A stretch of 60,962 nucleotides of DNA from Lachnospiraceae bacterium (GCA_009911035.1 QXWO01000037.1:1-60962); one strand, 5' to 3'; shown: positions 51,286 through 59,882, counted from the first letter of the stretch. Made by a program: numbers and translations. The notes: generated from the sequence alone by a model not told the origin.

Positions 51286-51773
51286 GTGTCTTGGTGAGCG
51301 ACCGTAAGGAATCCAAATTTGAGGCTATCACCTTCTCAATAGAGCTGCACGACATGCTGCTTGAATTCATGCAGAGAAACTTCGGGGTAAAGGATTTAGA
51401 ACACTTTGTCAGGGTTCGTTATGCCTATGGGGATGATGAAACGGAGAACTATGCGAAGTACAGGTATCTTATGACCAACTTCAAGAACCGTATCGACCTG
51501 TTGGCATCGCAGCTCACGAATAATATCAGAGCGGCTAATTCTACTTACCCCACTTCGATGCCAGAGTATGAGCAGAGGAGAAGCTACCAGAACAGCGCTA
51601 TTGTAAATTGTGAGCAGATTATTAAGGAATTGCAGCGGATTGTAGAAGTTTTCAATGTGGATGTTAATACTTACGGGAGATATGTCAAAGCTATCGACCG
51701 AGAAATCGGATTGATAAAGAAATGGCGTCAGCGCGATAACAGAATCAAATCGTATTTACAGGGCAATATCTAA
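51282..51773 (+). CDS. avd: Avd-like accessory protein of the retroelement
   Basis: 163 residues, all-helical and basic (FKNRIDLLASQLTNNIRAAN, CEQIIKELQRIVEVFN, AIDREIGLIKKWRQRDNRIK). Avd is a pentameric four-helix bundle that binds the reverse transcriptase and template RNA. Identification rests on its position directly before the template, its size and helix pattern; it is some 35 residues longer than classical Avd. Confidence 0.65.
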   Translation: MSVLVSDRKESKFEAITFSIELHDMLLEFMQRNFGVKDLEHFVRVRYAYGDDETENYAKYRYLMTNFKNRIDLLASQLTNNIRAANSTYPTSMPEYEQRRSYQNSAIVNCEQIIKELQRIVEVFNVDVNTYGRYVKAIDREIGLIKKWRQRDNRIKSYLQGNI

Positions 51774-51779
51774 TAAACG

Positions 51780-51868
51780 CGTCGTTTCTTCGGCTAATTT
51801 CGCTAATGTGAACAGCAATGGCAATACGAACTACAACAACGCCTCGAACTCTAACGGGGTTCGTCCGG
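51780..51868 (+). repeat. DGR template repeat (TR)
   Basis: Master copy for VR. In the reading frame of the target it encodes an Asn-rich peptide (NFANVNSNGNTNYNNASNSN), because AAC/AAT codons mark the sites to be diversified. It lies in the 204-base gap between avd and the reverse transcriptase gene, which has no reading frame and would be the template RNA. Confidence 0.95.
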
Positions 51869-51977
51869 ATTCTCAGTCTAACCAACCGAGAAGGAGATGT
51901 TGTCCTTTCCATCAAGGATAAATGGTAAAGCTGGACGCAATTTACTACGGTAAATATTGCTATCACGGTGAATAGGT

Positions 51978-53195
51978 ATGACGTATGAAGAGATTTTGTC
52001 TGACGCCAACAATTTGTACAAGGCTTATAAGGCTTCCGTGAAAGGCAGTAAGTGGAAGGAAACGACGCAGAAGTTCATGATGAATTTTCTGCGGTACATC
52101 TTTTCCATACAAGAAGAAATTCTTGACAGGACTCTTCAAAATGGACCAACAGAAGAGTTTACGCTGTCTGAACGGGGCCGGATAAGACCTATCACAAGTA
52201 TCCGGATTAAGGATCGAATCGTCCGCCATGTATTATGCGACGATATCTTGTTACCAGAAGTCAAGAAGCATATCATCTATGACAATGGTGCTTCCATTAA
52301 AGGACGTGGCATTTCACATCAGAGAGACCGCTTTGAGGTACACCTTAGAAAATATTACAGACTGTATGGGAACGATGGATGGATTCTGTTCGGTGACTTT
52401 ACAAAATTCTACGACAATATTATTCACGAGATTGCAAAGCGGGAATTGTTAAAGCTGTTTGATGATGACGAGTTTATCGACTGGCTTTTAACACTTATAT
52501 TTGACGGATTTAAGATTGACGTATCTTACATGACTGATGACGAATATGCCAGATGCATGGACGATACATTCAATAAGCTGGAGTATAGGAGTATTCCGAA
52601 AGAACAGTTGACCGGCGAGAAGTGGATGTACAAATCTGTGAATATTGGCGACCAGCTATCACAAGTCATTGGCATATATTATCCTTACCGAATTGACAAT
52701 TACATCAAATATGTAAGAAGTCAGAAATTTTACGGGAGGTATATGGATGACTGGTACATCATTAATCCGAGCAAGGAAGAACTTTTGGACTTGCTTGATA
52801 ATATCCGGAAAATAGCAAAGGAGCTTGGTATCCATATCAACGAGAAGAAAACCAGAATCGTTAGGATTTCCAGCACTTACAAATTCCTGCAAGTAAGATA
52901 CACACTTACCAAGGATGGAAAAATAATTAAACGCATAAATCCTGAAAGGGTTACCACTATGAGGAGAAAGTTGAAGAAACTGGCAGTCAAAGTCCATAAC
53001 GGAGAAATCTCTTACGATGGTGTAGAGAATATGTTCCGTGGCTGGATGGGAAGTTTCTATAAGATTTTATCCAGGCAGCAACGCAAAAACCTTATCGGGC
53101 TTTATGAAGACCTATTCGACAAGACGGTTACTGTCATAAACAAGAAGCTGGTTATATTTGATAGGTCGCCACAAAATATTTTACAGGAGGTATGA
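51978..53195 (+). CDS. DGR reverse transcriptase
   Basis: 405 residues. LFGDFTKFYDNIIH (motif 3, catalytic D), GDQLSQVIGIYYP (motif 4; Q-x-S-Q type as in retroelements of this class, where other RTs have G), YMDD at 255-258, and a thumb with LGIHINEKKTRI and YKFLQVRYT. It copies TR RNA with errors at adenines to give cDNA that replaces VR. Weak AATAGGT site before ATG, so low expression is expected. Confidence 0.95.
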   Translation: MTYEEILSDANNLYKAYKASVKGSKWKETTQKFMMNFLRYIFSIQEEILDRTLQNGPTEEFTLSERGRIRPITSIRIKDRIVRHVLCDDILLPEVKKHIIYDNGASIKGRGISHQRDRFEVHLRKYYRLYGNDGWILFGDFTKFYDNIIHEIAKRELLKLFDDDEFIDWLLTLIFDGFKIDVSYMTDDEYARCMDDTFNKLEYRSIPKEQLTGEKWMYKSVNIGDQLSQVIGIYYPYRIDNYIKYVRSQKFYGRYMDDWYIINPSKEELLDLLDNIRKIAKELGIHINEKKTRIVRISSTYKFLQVRYTLTKDGKIIKRINPERVTTMRRKLKKLAVKVHNGEISYDGVENMFRGWMGSFYKILSRQQRKNLIGLYEDLFDKTVTVINKKLVIFDRSPQNILQEV

Positions 53196-53196
53196 C

Positions 53197-53532
53197 ATGG
53201 AACAATGGTTTCAAATATTACTGACCATATTTAGCTCAGTTCTCGCGTCTTCTGGGCTGTGGGCCTATATAACAAAACGGCTTGAGAAAAAAGACGTGAA
53301 AACGGAGATGCTTATAGGTTTGGGGCATGATCGCATCATGTATCTGGGAATGGCATATATCGACCGGGGATGGATTACTTCCGATGAGTACGAAAATCTC
53401 TATGAGTATCTTTATAAGCCGTATGAGAAGATGGGCGGGAACGGCTCCGCCAAACGTATCATGAACGAGGTAAACAAATTACCTATACACAAGTCACAGT
53501 ACAAGGAGGAAACAAATCATGAAGATGAGTAA
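53197..53532 (+). CDS. Membrane-anchored lysis-region protein
   Basis: 111 residues, ATG at 53197 by ACAGGAGG. One N-terminal membrane span (WFQILLTIFSSVLASSGLWAYI), then LIGLGHDRIMYLGMAYIDRG and YEYLYKPYEKMGGNGSAKRI. This form is frequent directly before holins in clostridial phages, role unknown. Overlaps the holin gene by 14 bases. Confidence 0.65.
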   Translation: MEQWFQILLTIFSSVLASSGLWAYITKRLEKKDVKTEMLIGLGHDRIMYLGMAYIDRGWITSDEYENLYEYLYKPYEKMGGNGSAKRIMNEVNKLPIHKSQYKEETNHEDE

Positions 53533-53725
53533 CAAAACCTACGATACCCTGAAATGGATTGCACAGTATCTGCTTCCGGCAGCCGGCACTTTATATTTTG
53601 CGCTGGCCGGCATCTGGGGTCTGCCCTGTGGCGAGCAGGTAGTCGGTACCATTACGGCTGTTGATACTTTCCTGGGCGTTCTTCTGGGAATCAGCGCCGC
53701 AAACTACAACAAGGACACCAAGTAA
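53519..53725 (+). CDS. Holin
   Basis: 68 residues with two membrane segments (about 13-32 and 41-60), IAQYLLPAAGTLYFALAGIW and GTITAVDTFLGVLLGISAA, and a charged end, matching the Dp-1/phage holin type. It would open the membrane for the endolysin at 35693. Confidence 0.8.
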   Translation: MKMSNKTYDTLKWIAQYLLPAAGTLYFALAGIWGLPCGEQVVGTITAVDTFLGVLLGISAANYNKDTK

Positions 53726-53744
53726 CATCGCAAATGCAATCTTT

Positions 53745-53822
53745 ACGGCTATACTCTTCTATGATTCGCTGCCTATCGTGTGTGGGCGGCTTTTATTATT
53801 GTGAAGGGTATAGCCGTTTTTG
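53745..53822 (+). terminator. Terminator with long loop after the holin
   Basis: ACGGCTATAC (53745-53754) pairs perfectly with GTATAGCCGT (53808-53817), followed by T5. A second stem inside (GCTGCC with GGCGGC) makes a compact structure. Confidence 0.7.
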
Positions 53823-53849
53823 ATTGTCAGACAGAAATGGAGGAGAGCT

Positions 53850-54182
53850 ATGAGCTATAAGGTTTCCGGAACAACCATTACTCTTACGCGGGGCGATACT
53901 TTCATGGCTCAGGTTTCCATTACCGATTCAAATGGAGATCCGTATGTACCATCTGAAGGAGATTCTGTTCGCTTTGCGATGAAAGCCAAATATACGGACG
54001 AGGATACTTTGCTGATAAAAGACATTCCGATTGATACGCTGAAATTGGTTCTGGACCCAGAAGATACGAAAGACCTTGCTTTTGGAACCTACGTGTATGA
54101 CGTCCAATTAACGAAGGCATCCGGAGAAGTGGACACTTTCATTACTACCTCTAAAATCAAAATAACGGAGGAGGTGTGCTGA
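53850..54182 (+). CDS. BppU-like baseplate protein
   Basis: 110 residues, beta sandwich-like: ITLTRGDTFMAQVSITDSNG, SVRFAMKAKYTDEDTLLIKD, TYVYDVQLTKASGEVDTFIT. Fits the N-terminal domain of upper baseplate proteins. ATG at 53850 by GGAGGAG. Confidence 0.65.
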   Translation: MSYKVSGTTITLTRGDTFMAQVSITDSNGDPYVPSEGDSVRFAMKAKYTDEDTLLIKDIPIDTLKLVLDPEDTKDLAFGTYVYDVQLTKASGEVDTFITTSKIKITEEVC

Positions 54183-54183
54183 T

Positions 54184-54489
54184 ATGAGCGGTATACAGGC
54201 GCTGGATTCGTTAAACGGAAAAATGTCGGGCGAATCAGTTCTGCGTGGTACTCTTTCGGGCGGTGAGAGTCTAAGTGGGTCAATCTGTGTAACAAAGGAA
54301 TATGACGTCTACTCCGGAGATTATAAGGTAGTTCCCAGGGCGTCCGGTTCTCAGATCCTAAACACGGCAAATAAGGTACTGAAGGAAGATATTCTGGTCA
54401 CGGAGGTTCCCTATTGGGAAACCAGCAACGAGTTCAACGGCACGACCGTTTATATTGCAAAGGAGGTGGACGGCAATGGCGATAAATAA
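54184..54489 (+). CDS. Small baseplate/fibre protein
   Basis: 101 residues: ALDSLNGKMSGESVLRGTLS, GGESLSGSICVT, then YSGDYKVVPRASGSQILNTA and NGTTVYIAKEV. Similar Gly/Ser-rich short proteins occur beside BppU-like genes in gut phages. Overlaps the next gene by 14 bases. Confidence 0.55.
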   Translation: MSGIQALDSLNGKMSGESVLRGTLSGGESLSGSICVTKEYDVYSGDYKVVPRASGSQILNTANKVLKEDILVTEVPYWETSNEFNGTTVYIAKEVDGNGDK

Positions 54490-55054
54490 AGTAATTTACG
54501 ACGGTAAGACTTTGATTGATCTGACTGGCGACAGCGTTACGAAAGATAAATTGCTGGTCGGGTATACTGCTCATGATAAGAGCGGTGAAGTGATCGAAGG
54601 AACTTGTCCGTTTGATGTGGATTCTACGGACGCTACTGCAACCGCAGCCGAGATACTTGAAGGGCAGACATCATATGCAAGAGGTAAGAAAGTTTCTGGC
54701 ACCATGAAGAACAATGGAGCCGTTTCAGAGGCGATTACAAGCAAAGATTCGGTCTATACGATTCCAATCGGTTATCACGACGGCTCAGGAACCGTGCAGC
54801 TTGATGATACGGAAAAGGCTAAGATTATTCCCGGTAATATCAAGAAGGGCGTCAACGTTCTGGGAGTAGAGGGTGACTGTGAACCTTCTTCGGACGTTAC
54901 GGCGCAGGCAAAGACAGCAACGCCTTCTACGGTAAAGCAGACAATTCTTCCTGATGATGGGGTTGATTATCTGTCCCAGGTTGTTATAAATCCTATTGCC
55001 TACGTCGAATCTGTTAATTCGGCAGGAGGTACAACAGTAACGATTGCGGGGTGA
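54476..55054 (+). CDS. Tail fibre-type protein with repeat module
   Basis: 192 residues. N-terminal module AINKVIYDGKTLIDLTGDSV, TKDKLLVGYTAHDKSGEVIEG, repeated in the next gene. Later parts have DSVYTIPIGYHDGSGTVQL and YVESVNSAGGTTVTIAG, a form typical of repeat-containing tail fibres of Firmicutes. ATG at 54476 by AAAGGAGG. Confidence 0.65.
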   Translation: MAINKVIYDGKTLIDLTGDSVTKDKLLVGYTAHDKSGEVIEGTCPFDVDSTDATATAAEILEGQTSYARGKKVSGTMKNNGAVSEAITSKDSVYTIPIGYHDGSGTVQLDDTEKAKIIPGNIKKGVNVLGVEGDCEPSSDVTAQAKTATPSTVKQTILPDDGVDYLSQVVINPIAYVESVNSAGGTTVTIAG

Positions 55055-55058
55055 TTAG

Positions 55059-55310
55059 ATGGCTGTAAATAAGGTCGTTTACGAAACCAAGGTTTTAATC
55101 GACCTCACAAACGATACGGTTACTCCCGACACCTTATTCAAGGGTTGCACCGCACACCTGGCAGATGGTACAATAATTACCGGAACGTTATTCAGCAATT
55201 ATCCGAACGAACAGTGCTTTTACGATACCCTTCAAGATTTGAATGGAAATGATATTGAAGATATTTCTGGCTCTGAAATAAAGGGTAAAACAGTGTATCG
55301 GAAAGTGTAG
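55059..55310 (+). CDS. Tail fibre-type protein, short paralogue
   Basis: 83 residues. AVNKVVYETKVLIDLTNDTV and DTLFKGCTAHLADGTIITGT match the start of the preceding protein, followed by a different end (LNGNDIEDISGSEIKGKTVY). Last phage gene; its stop lies in an 8-bp inverted repeat (AAGTGTAG, 55302-55309, and CTACACTT, 55338-55345 approximately). Confidence 0.65.
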   Translation: MAVNKVVYETKVLIDLTNDTVTPDTLFKGCTAHLADGTIITGTLFSNYPNEQCFYDTLQDLNGNDIEDISGSEIKGKTVYRKV

Positions 55311-55382
55311 AAAAGCCGTTTATTTCTTGATTATTCCTACACTTCGTCGATGAAAGCATTGAAAATACAGGATTTTGGGATT

Positions 55383-56168
55383 CTATAATATATTTGGAAC
55401 ATCAGACAAAGTGCTATTTTTACTTAAGAGATTTACAATTTCCTTTTCGGTTTCAGTATAATCTTGATTCAAAACAACACTATCAAAACATTCAAAAAAG
55501 AATATATTAGCTGATAAATTATTTTTTATTTTATTTATTGAATAATACTCTGTTGAATGATTTGTTATAGATATATGTACTTTAGGCAGTTTTTGCTTTA
55601 CTAATTTTGCTATGGCAAAGCTTCCAATGTTAGGTATCCCTTTCATAAAAATAATATCAGGTTCCCAATTTAATATAATTGGGAGAACTGTTTCCATTAT
55701 AAAATGTAAATATGGATTGCTATATTCTAATAGGCAATGTTCTAACATTTCTTTTGCTGAACTACTGCTTCTATGAAAACCTTGGTCTATTGTAAAAGTA
55801 AAATTTGTTGGTAACAATTTGTTATATATCATACAAAAAATATTTAAAGTTTCTATATAAGAAAATAAGGTTTTTTCGTCTATTTCTGTATGGATAATGT
55901 TATTCTTTGCCTCAGTGAGTTTGTTTATAAATGTATTGGGTGCAGATACAACATACTGCTCTTGAATAGATAATGTTCCTAAAATGCTTGAAATTTGTAC
56001 AAAATTATTTATAGTCTTTCTTATTGTTTCATGGCTCAATACCTGAGACCAAAATAAATTGTTTATATCAAGAAAATTGTTTTCTACATCTATTTTCTTA
56101 TTTAAATTTTTTTTATCGTAAAGCATATTATGCAGACCACATAATGTATTGATACTAATTACTTTCAT
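55383..56168 (-). pseudogene. Truncated protein like the N-terminus of a B12-binding radical-SAM enzyme
   Basis: 261 residues, very AT-rich compared with both sides. WEPDIIFMKGIPNIGSFAIA, LVKQKLPKVHISITNHST and ETEKEIVNLLSK followed by LSDVPNIL resemble the cobalamin-binding domain and linker of B12 radical-SAM proteins, which then continue with C-x3-C-x2-C. Here the frame stops right after VPNIL and no cysteine cluster follows. So the gene looks cut at its 3' side, at the phage edge. GGGGAGAAAAA precedes the ATG and a good promoter lies upstream. A complete small protein of unknown type is the alternative. Confidence 0.5.
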
Positions 56169-56275
56169 TTTTTCTCCCCAAACATTAATAATATATATAA
56201 TGTGTTCAAAGTATTTAATTTAACTGTTAATAATAAATAATTAAGGATTATCCTTCGTTCATTTACTTTTTTTAT

Positions 56276-56304
56276 ATTATACCGCTTCTATGCCTGTAAT
56301 TCAA
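56276..56304 (-). promoter_or_regulatory. Promoter of the minus-strand gene
   Basis: On the minus strand, TTGAAT (56304-56299), 17-base spacer, TATAAT (56281-56276). Confidence 0.7.
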
Positions 56305-56388
56305 CAATTTATCCCATTATTTCCCATCCATTTTCCCAACTGGCACCAGATTGGCGCACAAATTACGCAAACTGGCACAGCATTGCGA

Positions 56389-56417
56389 TTTACAGGTAAA
56401 AATGCCCATGCTATAAT
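56389..56417 (+). promoter_or_regulatory. Promoter of the conjugation operon
   Basis: TTTACA (56389-56394), 17-base spacer, TATAAT (56412-56417), with TG before the -10. Faces the pilin gene. Confidence 0.7.
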
Positions 56418-56528
56418 GGTCATGCTCAAAATTGTATCTGCACCCATATCCATTCCACTTTTCAGGCATCTGCACCCGCAGGTGTCATTTTTTTTGCAGA
56501 ACATACGCCATGCGCTTTTTTGTATGGC

Positions 56529-56586
56529 AGCCCCCTTGAAACAGGGGCTTTGGAACCGGCAGTCCTTCGGGAATTGCCGGTTTTTC
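56529..56586 (+). terminator. Two hairpins in the leader of the conjugation operon (attenuator-like)
   Basis: AGCCCC (56529-56534) with GGGGCT (56544-56549), then AACCGGCA (56554-56561) with TGCCGGTT (56575-56582) and T5. The second is a normal terminator lying between promoter and first gene, so read-through may be regulated. Confidence 0.6.
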
Positions 56587-56617
56587 TACTATAACAAATT
56601 TCACAGGAGGTAATTCA

Positions 56618-57010
56618 TTGAAAAAAGAAACCAACAACTCAACCGGGAACCAGCTTCCCAACAAAAAGAAATTCCGCATCCCTTACCAGAACATTATTGT
56701 GGGGGCGGCAGCCTTTGCCTACTTCTTTGTCCTTCAGACAGATCAGGTCCTTGCAACGGATATGTGGACCAAGGCAGAAAGCATTATGAAGGATGTGTAT
56801 GGCAAGATACTGGGGATTTCCACCATCGCCGCCATCGTCACCGCTTCCGTTGCCTTGCTCCTTATGAACTTTTCCAAGTCCGGCAGGACAGTGGATGAGT
56901 CCCGTGCATGGCTCAAGCGCATTGCCATCTCATGGGTGATCTTAAACGGACTCGGCTTCATCCTCGCCTATGTCACGCCCTTCTTCTCAGACGGCAAATG
57001 GAACGGATAA
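56618..57010 (+). CDS. VirB2/Maff2-like conjugative pilin-type protein
   Basis: 130 residues, TTG start behind ACAGGAGG. Two hydrophobic segments (about 25-42 and 65-85) plus a third (105-122), and KSGRTVDESRAWLKRIAISW between them. Matches the small membrane protein (Maff2 family) before the VirB6-like gene in Tn1549/CTn elements. Confidence 0.75.
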   Translation: MKKETNNSTGNQLPNKKKFRIPYQNIIVGAAAFAYFFVLQTDQVLATDMWTKAESIMKDVYGKILGISTIAAIVTASVALLLMNFSKSGRTVDESRAWLKRIAISWVILNGLGFILAYVTPFFSDGKWNG

Positions 57011-57025
57011 AAGGGAGGGTGAGTC

Positions 57026-57736
57026 ATGGGCATACTTGACGGCATCGTGGAATGGATTGCCAAACAGGTGATGAACGGGCTTGACCTGATCTCCACCTCG
57101 GTACTGGGTGCCCTGGGCTGTGACATGGGGACCTTCCTGCGGTATTTCCCCGCTGCGGAGACCATGTATAAGGTATTTGTGGCAACCGCCATAGGGCTTG
57201 TCCTCCTAAACTGGGTGTGGCAGCTTTTTAAGAACTTCGGGCTGATTGCAGGCGTGGAAGCGGAAGATCCGTTCAAACTGAGCATCCGTTCCGTCCTGTT
57301 TATCGGCCTGATCTATTACTGCGACCAGATCACGGACATGGTGCTTTCCATCGGCGGGACGCCCTATTCCTGGATACTCTCCTCTGACCTGCCGCCCTTA
57401 AACTTTGCGGATTTTAACTCCGTACTGCTGACGATACTCGGCGTCTGCGCCAGCGGTTCCGTTGCGCTGATCGCGCTGGTCCTTCTGCTGATCCTGGCAT
57501 GGAACTATATCAAGCTGCTGTTTGAGGCGGCGGAACGCTATGTCCTGCTGGGCGTGGTGGTATATACGGCGCCTATGGCGTTTGCCACCGGCGCTTCCCA
57601 GTCCACCTCAAATATCTTCAAGTCGTGGTGCCGGATGTTCGGCGGGCAGATCTTCCTGCTGATGATGAACGCATGGTGCCTGCGCCTGTTCACATCCATG
57701 GTGGGAAGTTTCCTGTCCAACCCGCTGTCGCTTTAG
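57026..57736 (+). CDS. VirB6/TrbL-like conjugal transfer protein
   Basis: 236 residues with five or six membrane spans. FVATAIGLVLLNWVWQLFKN, LFEAAERYVLLGVVVYTAPM and SWCRMFGGQIFLLMMNAWCL are typical of the polytopic channel protein of CTn-type secretion systems. Confidence 0.8.
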   Translation: MGILDGIVEWIAKQVMNGLDLISTSVLGALGCDMGTFLRYFPAAETMYKVFVATAIGLVLLNWVWQLFKNFGLIAGVEAEDPFKLSIRSVLFIGLIYYCDQITDMVLSIGGTPYSWILSSDLPPLNFADFNSVLLTILGVCASGSVALIALVLLLILAWNYIKLLFEAAERYVLLGVVVYTAPMAFATGASQSTSNIFKSWCRMFGGQIFLLMMNAWCLRLFTSMVGSFLSNPLSL

Positions 57737-57746
57737 GGAGGTATCT

Positions 57747-58649
57747 ATGAAAAAGAAAACAAAACTTTATACTTTATTTCTTGCTGCAGCCATATTCCTT
57801 TCCCAGTCCATGACCGTATTCGCGGTAACAGAAAGCGATGTGGAGGCAGTCGGGAAAGAGACTGCGGCAGGCAATGTCTTCATCTGGTTCTTATGCGCCA
57901 TCGCCTTTTTGAAGATCAGCCAGAAGATTGACAGCTTTTTATCCAGCCTCGGCATTAACGTGGGGCATACCGGCGGCAACATGATGGCGGAACTGATGGT
58001 TGCCGCAAGGGGGCTTACCACCGCAAAGAACATAGGCGGAGGCTCCAGCTTCCGGGGCGGTTCTGTCAGAATGGGCGGAAGCTCAAACAGTGTCAGCCAG
58101 TCCTCCTTCCTGTCAGGCGGGCTTGCCGGTGCCGTGGGACGCCAGTTTACCCAGAGCGCCATGCACACCATGACCGGGCATTCCAGCAACCCCATCAGCC
58201 GCAGGGCATTTGAATCCTCGGTGAAAAAGGGCGGCGATTTTGCCAACGGCGTCACCGGGGCTGTGGCAAAGGGAAACATCAGCTACACCGGTTCCATGAC
58301 CGGCACCCAGGCGGCACAGGCGCTGACCTCTTACATGGGGCAGACGGGCATTCCGGACGCGCCAAGTTATTCGGATGTGGAGATCGGCGGCGGACGTATC
58401 ATGGGGACGGAAACCTCGGTGGAATACCCCAACGGCGCCGCCTTTGGCATGTATAACACTGAGCAGTACATGGCGCCGGAAGGACACTATGAAACTGTCA
58501 CCACGGCTGACAATGCCACATGGTATAAACAGTACGCGGTGGATACCGTGGACCGGACACCCTACATGACCGGGGAGGGCAAGATTGCCTACCATGAGAA
58601 CATCGTGCAGAAACTCCCCAACATGCCCAAAAGAAAGGACCGCGTATAA
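57747..58649 (+). CDS. Conjugation-module protein with signal peptide
   Basis: 300 residues. Signal sequence (KKKTKLYTLFLAAAIFLSQS, cleavage near VFA-V), one more hydrophobic stretch at 42-58, then a Gly/Ser-rich middle and a tyrosine-rich end. The place, between VirB6-like and NlpC/P60 genes, is fixed in CTn elements; function unknown. Its stop touches the next start. Confidence 0.65.
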   Translation: MKKKTKLYTLFLAAAIFLSQSMTVFAVTESDVEAVGKETAAGNVFIWFLCAIAFLKISQKIDSFLSSLGINVGHTGGNMMAELMVAARGLTTAKNIGGGSSFRGGSVRMGGSSNSVSQSSFLSGGLAGAVGRQFTQSAMHTMTGHSSNPISRRAFESSVKKGGDFANGVTGAVAKGNISYTGSMTGTQAAQALTSYMGQTGIPDAPSYSDVEIGGGRIMGTETSVEYPNGAAFGMYNTEQYMAPEGHYETVTTADNATWYKQYAVDTVDRTPYMTGEGKIAYHENIVQKLPNMPKRKDRV

Positions 58650-59864
58650 ATGCCAGAACAGAATAAAAATAAGGAGCAGTCCGCCTTATCCCGGACAGCC
58701 TCCGCCGCCGGTGCCGCAAAGGGCGCGCTGAAAGCGGGGAAAGCCATTGCCGGGGCAGCCAAAGGCGCTGCCGCAGGCCCTTACGGGATGCTTGCTGCAG
58801 GTCTGTGGGAAAACCGGAAAGCAGCCGGGAAGGTACTGGCGGCCATCGGCGCACTGCTGCTGATCCCCGTCCTGTTCATCCTGATGCTCCCCTCCCTGAT
58901 CTTTGGGAACTCCGGGCTGGATGATGCCGCCGGTGACGTACTGAATGACAATGCCCTCATCATGGGGAACATTGCGGAGACGGAAACCTCCATAGAGACC
59001 ATCCTGCGGGAGAAACACGATGCCCTGCTGGAAAAAATAGAACGGGAGGCGGATTCACTCGGTTCTGACTGCGAATACAGCATTACGGATGATTTTTCAG
59101 ACCGCATTATATACGAAAGCGCTCTGGTCATTTCCCAGTTCTGCGCCTCGCAGGAAGACTACCGTGAGATCAACCTTGCGAAACTGGAGCGGCTGCTCCG
59201 CGATAACGCGGACGGCATCTTTTCCTACACCGTGAAGGTCACGGACTATGAAAAAACAGATGAGGAAACCGGGGAGACCTACACCATACACCATTATGAA
59301 TACACGGTGGAATACGCAGGCGACAGCTACTACGCCGAAAATGTCTTCCATCTCACCGACGGACAGATGCAGACGGCAGAGGAATATGCTGCCAACCTGC
59401 ACCTGTTTTTGTTTGACACGGTTTATCTGGTGGAAACCAACCCTGACCTGATACCGGGGGAAACCGGCAACAAAGCCGTTGACCTCGCCCTGACAAAACT
59501 GGGCACGCCGTACAGCCAGGAAAAGCGGAACCAGGAAGGCTATTTCGACTGCAGTTCCTTTACCTACTGGGTATACAGCCAGTTGGGGGTAAACCTGCAG
59601 CATGGCGGTTCCAACACGGCGGCGGCACAGGCAAGGTACATTACGGAGAACAACCTTGCCGTATCCTATGACAGCCTTGCCCCCGGAGACCTGATCTTCT
59701 ATTCCTTTGAAGTCAACAACCGTTACCTGAATATCAGCCATGTGGCGATCTATGCGGGGGACGGCTATGTGGTGGACGCCTCCTTTTCCAAGAAAAAGGT
59801 GGTTTACCGCCCCATTTACAGTACAGGCAGCATTGTCCTGTGCGGCAGACCTTATACAGAGTAA
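58650..59864 (+). CDS. NlpC/P60 peptidoglycan hydrolase of a conjugative element (CD1108-like)
   Basis: 404 residues. Ala/Lys-rich cytoplasmic start, membrane span near 66-88 (LAAIGALLLIPVLFILMLPS), extended extracellular part, then NlpC/P60 at 275-404: DLALTKLGTPYS, DCSSFTYWVYSQLGV (catalytic C), SHVAIYAGDGYVVDAS (H). It opens the wall for the transfer channel, like VirB1. Confidence 0.85.
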   Translation: MPEQNKNKEQSALSRTASAAGAAKGALKAGKAIAGAAKGAAAGPYGMLAAGLWENRKAAGKVLAAIGALLLIPVLFILMLPSLIFGNSGLDDAAGDVLNDNALIMGNIAETETSIETILREKHDALLEKIEREADSLGSDCEYSITDDFSDRIIYESALVISQFCASQEDYREINLAKLERLLRDNADGIFSYTVKVTDYEKTDEETGETYTIHHYEYTVEYAGDSYYAENVFHLTDGQMQTAEEYAANLHLFLFDTVYLVETNPDLIPGETGNKAVDLALTKLGTPYSQEKRNQEGYFDCSSFTYWVYSQLGVNLQHGGSNTAAAQARYITENNLAVSYDSLAPGDLIFYSFEVNNRYLNISHVAIYAGDGYVVDASFSKKKVVYRPIYSTGSIVLCGRPYTE

Positions 59865-59882
59865 ACAAACAGAATGAGTATC

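Larger units (their letters stand above)
56169..56617. other. Intergenic region between truncated gene and conjugation operon
   Basis: 449 bases without a gene. It holds two divergent promoters, a doubled AACTGGCAC-x-AG word (56338 and 56370) that may be an operator, and two hairpins before the pilin gene. Base composition changes from AT-rich to GC-rich at about 56280. Confidence 0.6.

Noticed and set aside
53745-53822. Possible tRNA after the holin
   Set aside because: Only one long stem plus an inner stem; no T-loop sequence or CCA-proximal pattern. A terminator fits better.
53850-55310. Second VR for the retroelement in the downstream fibre genes
   Set aside because: No stretch matching the TR ends (GGGGTTCGTCCGG or CGTCGTTTCTTCGGCT) was seen there.
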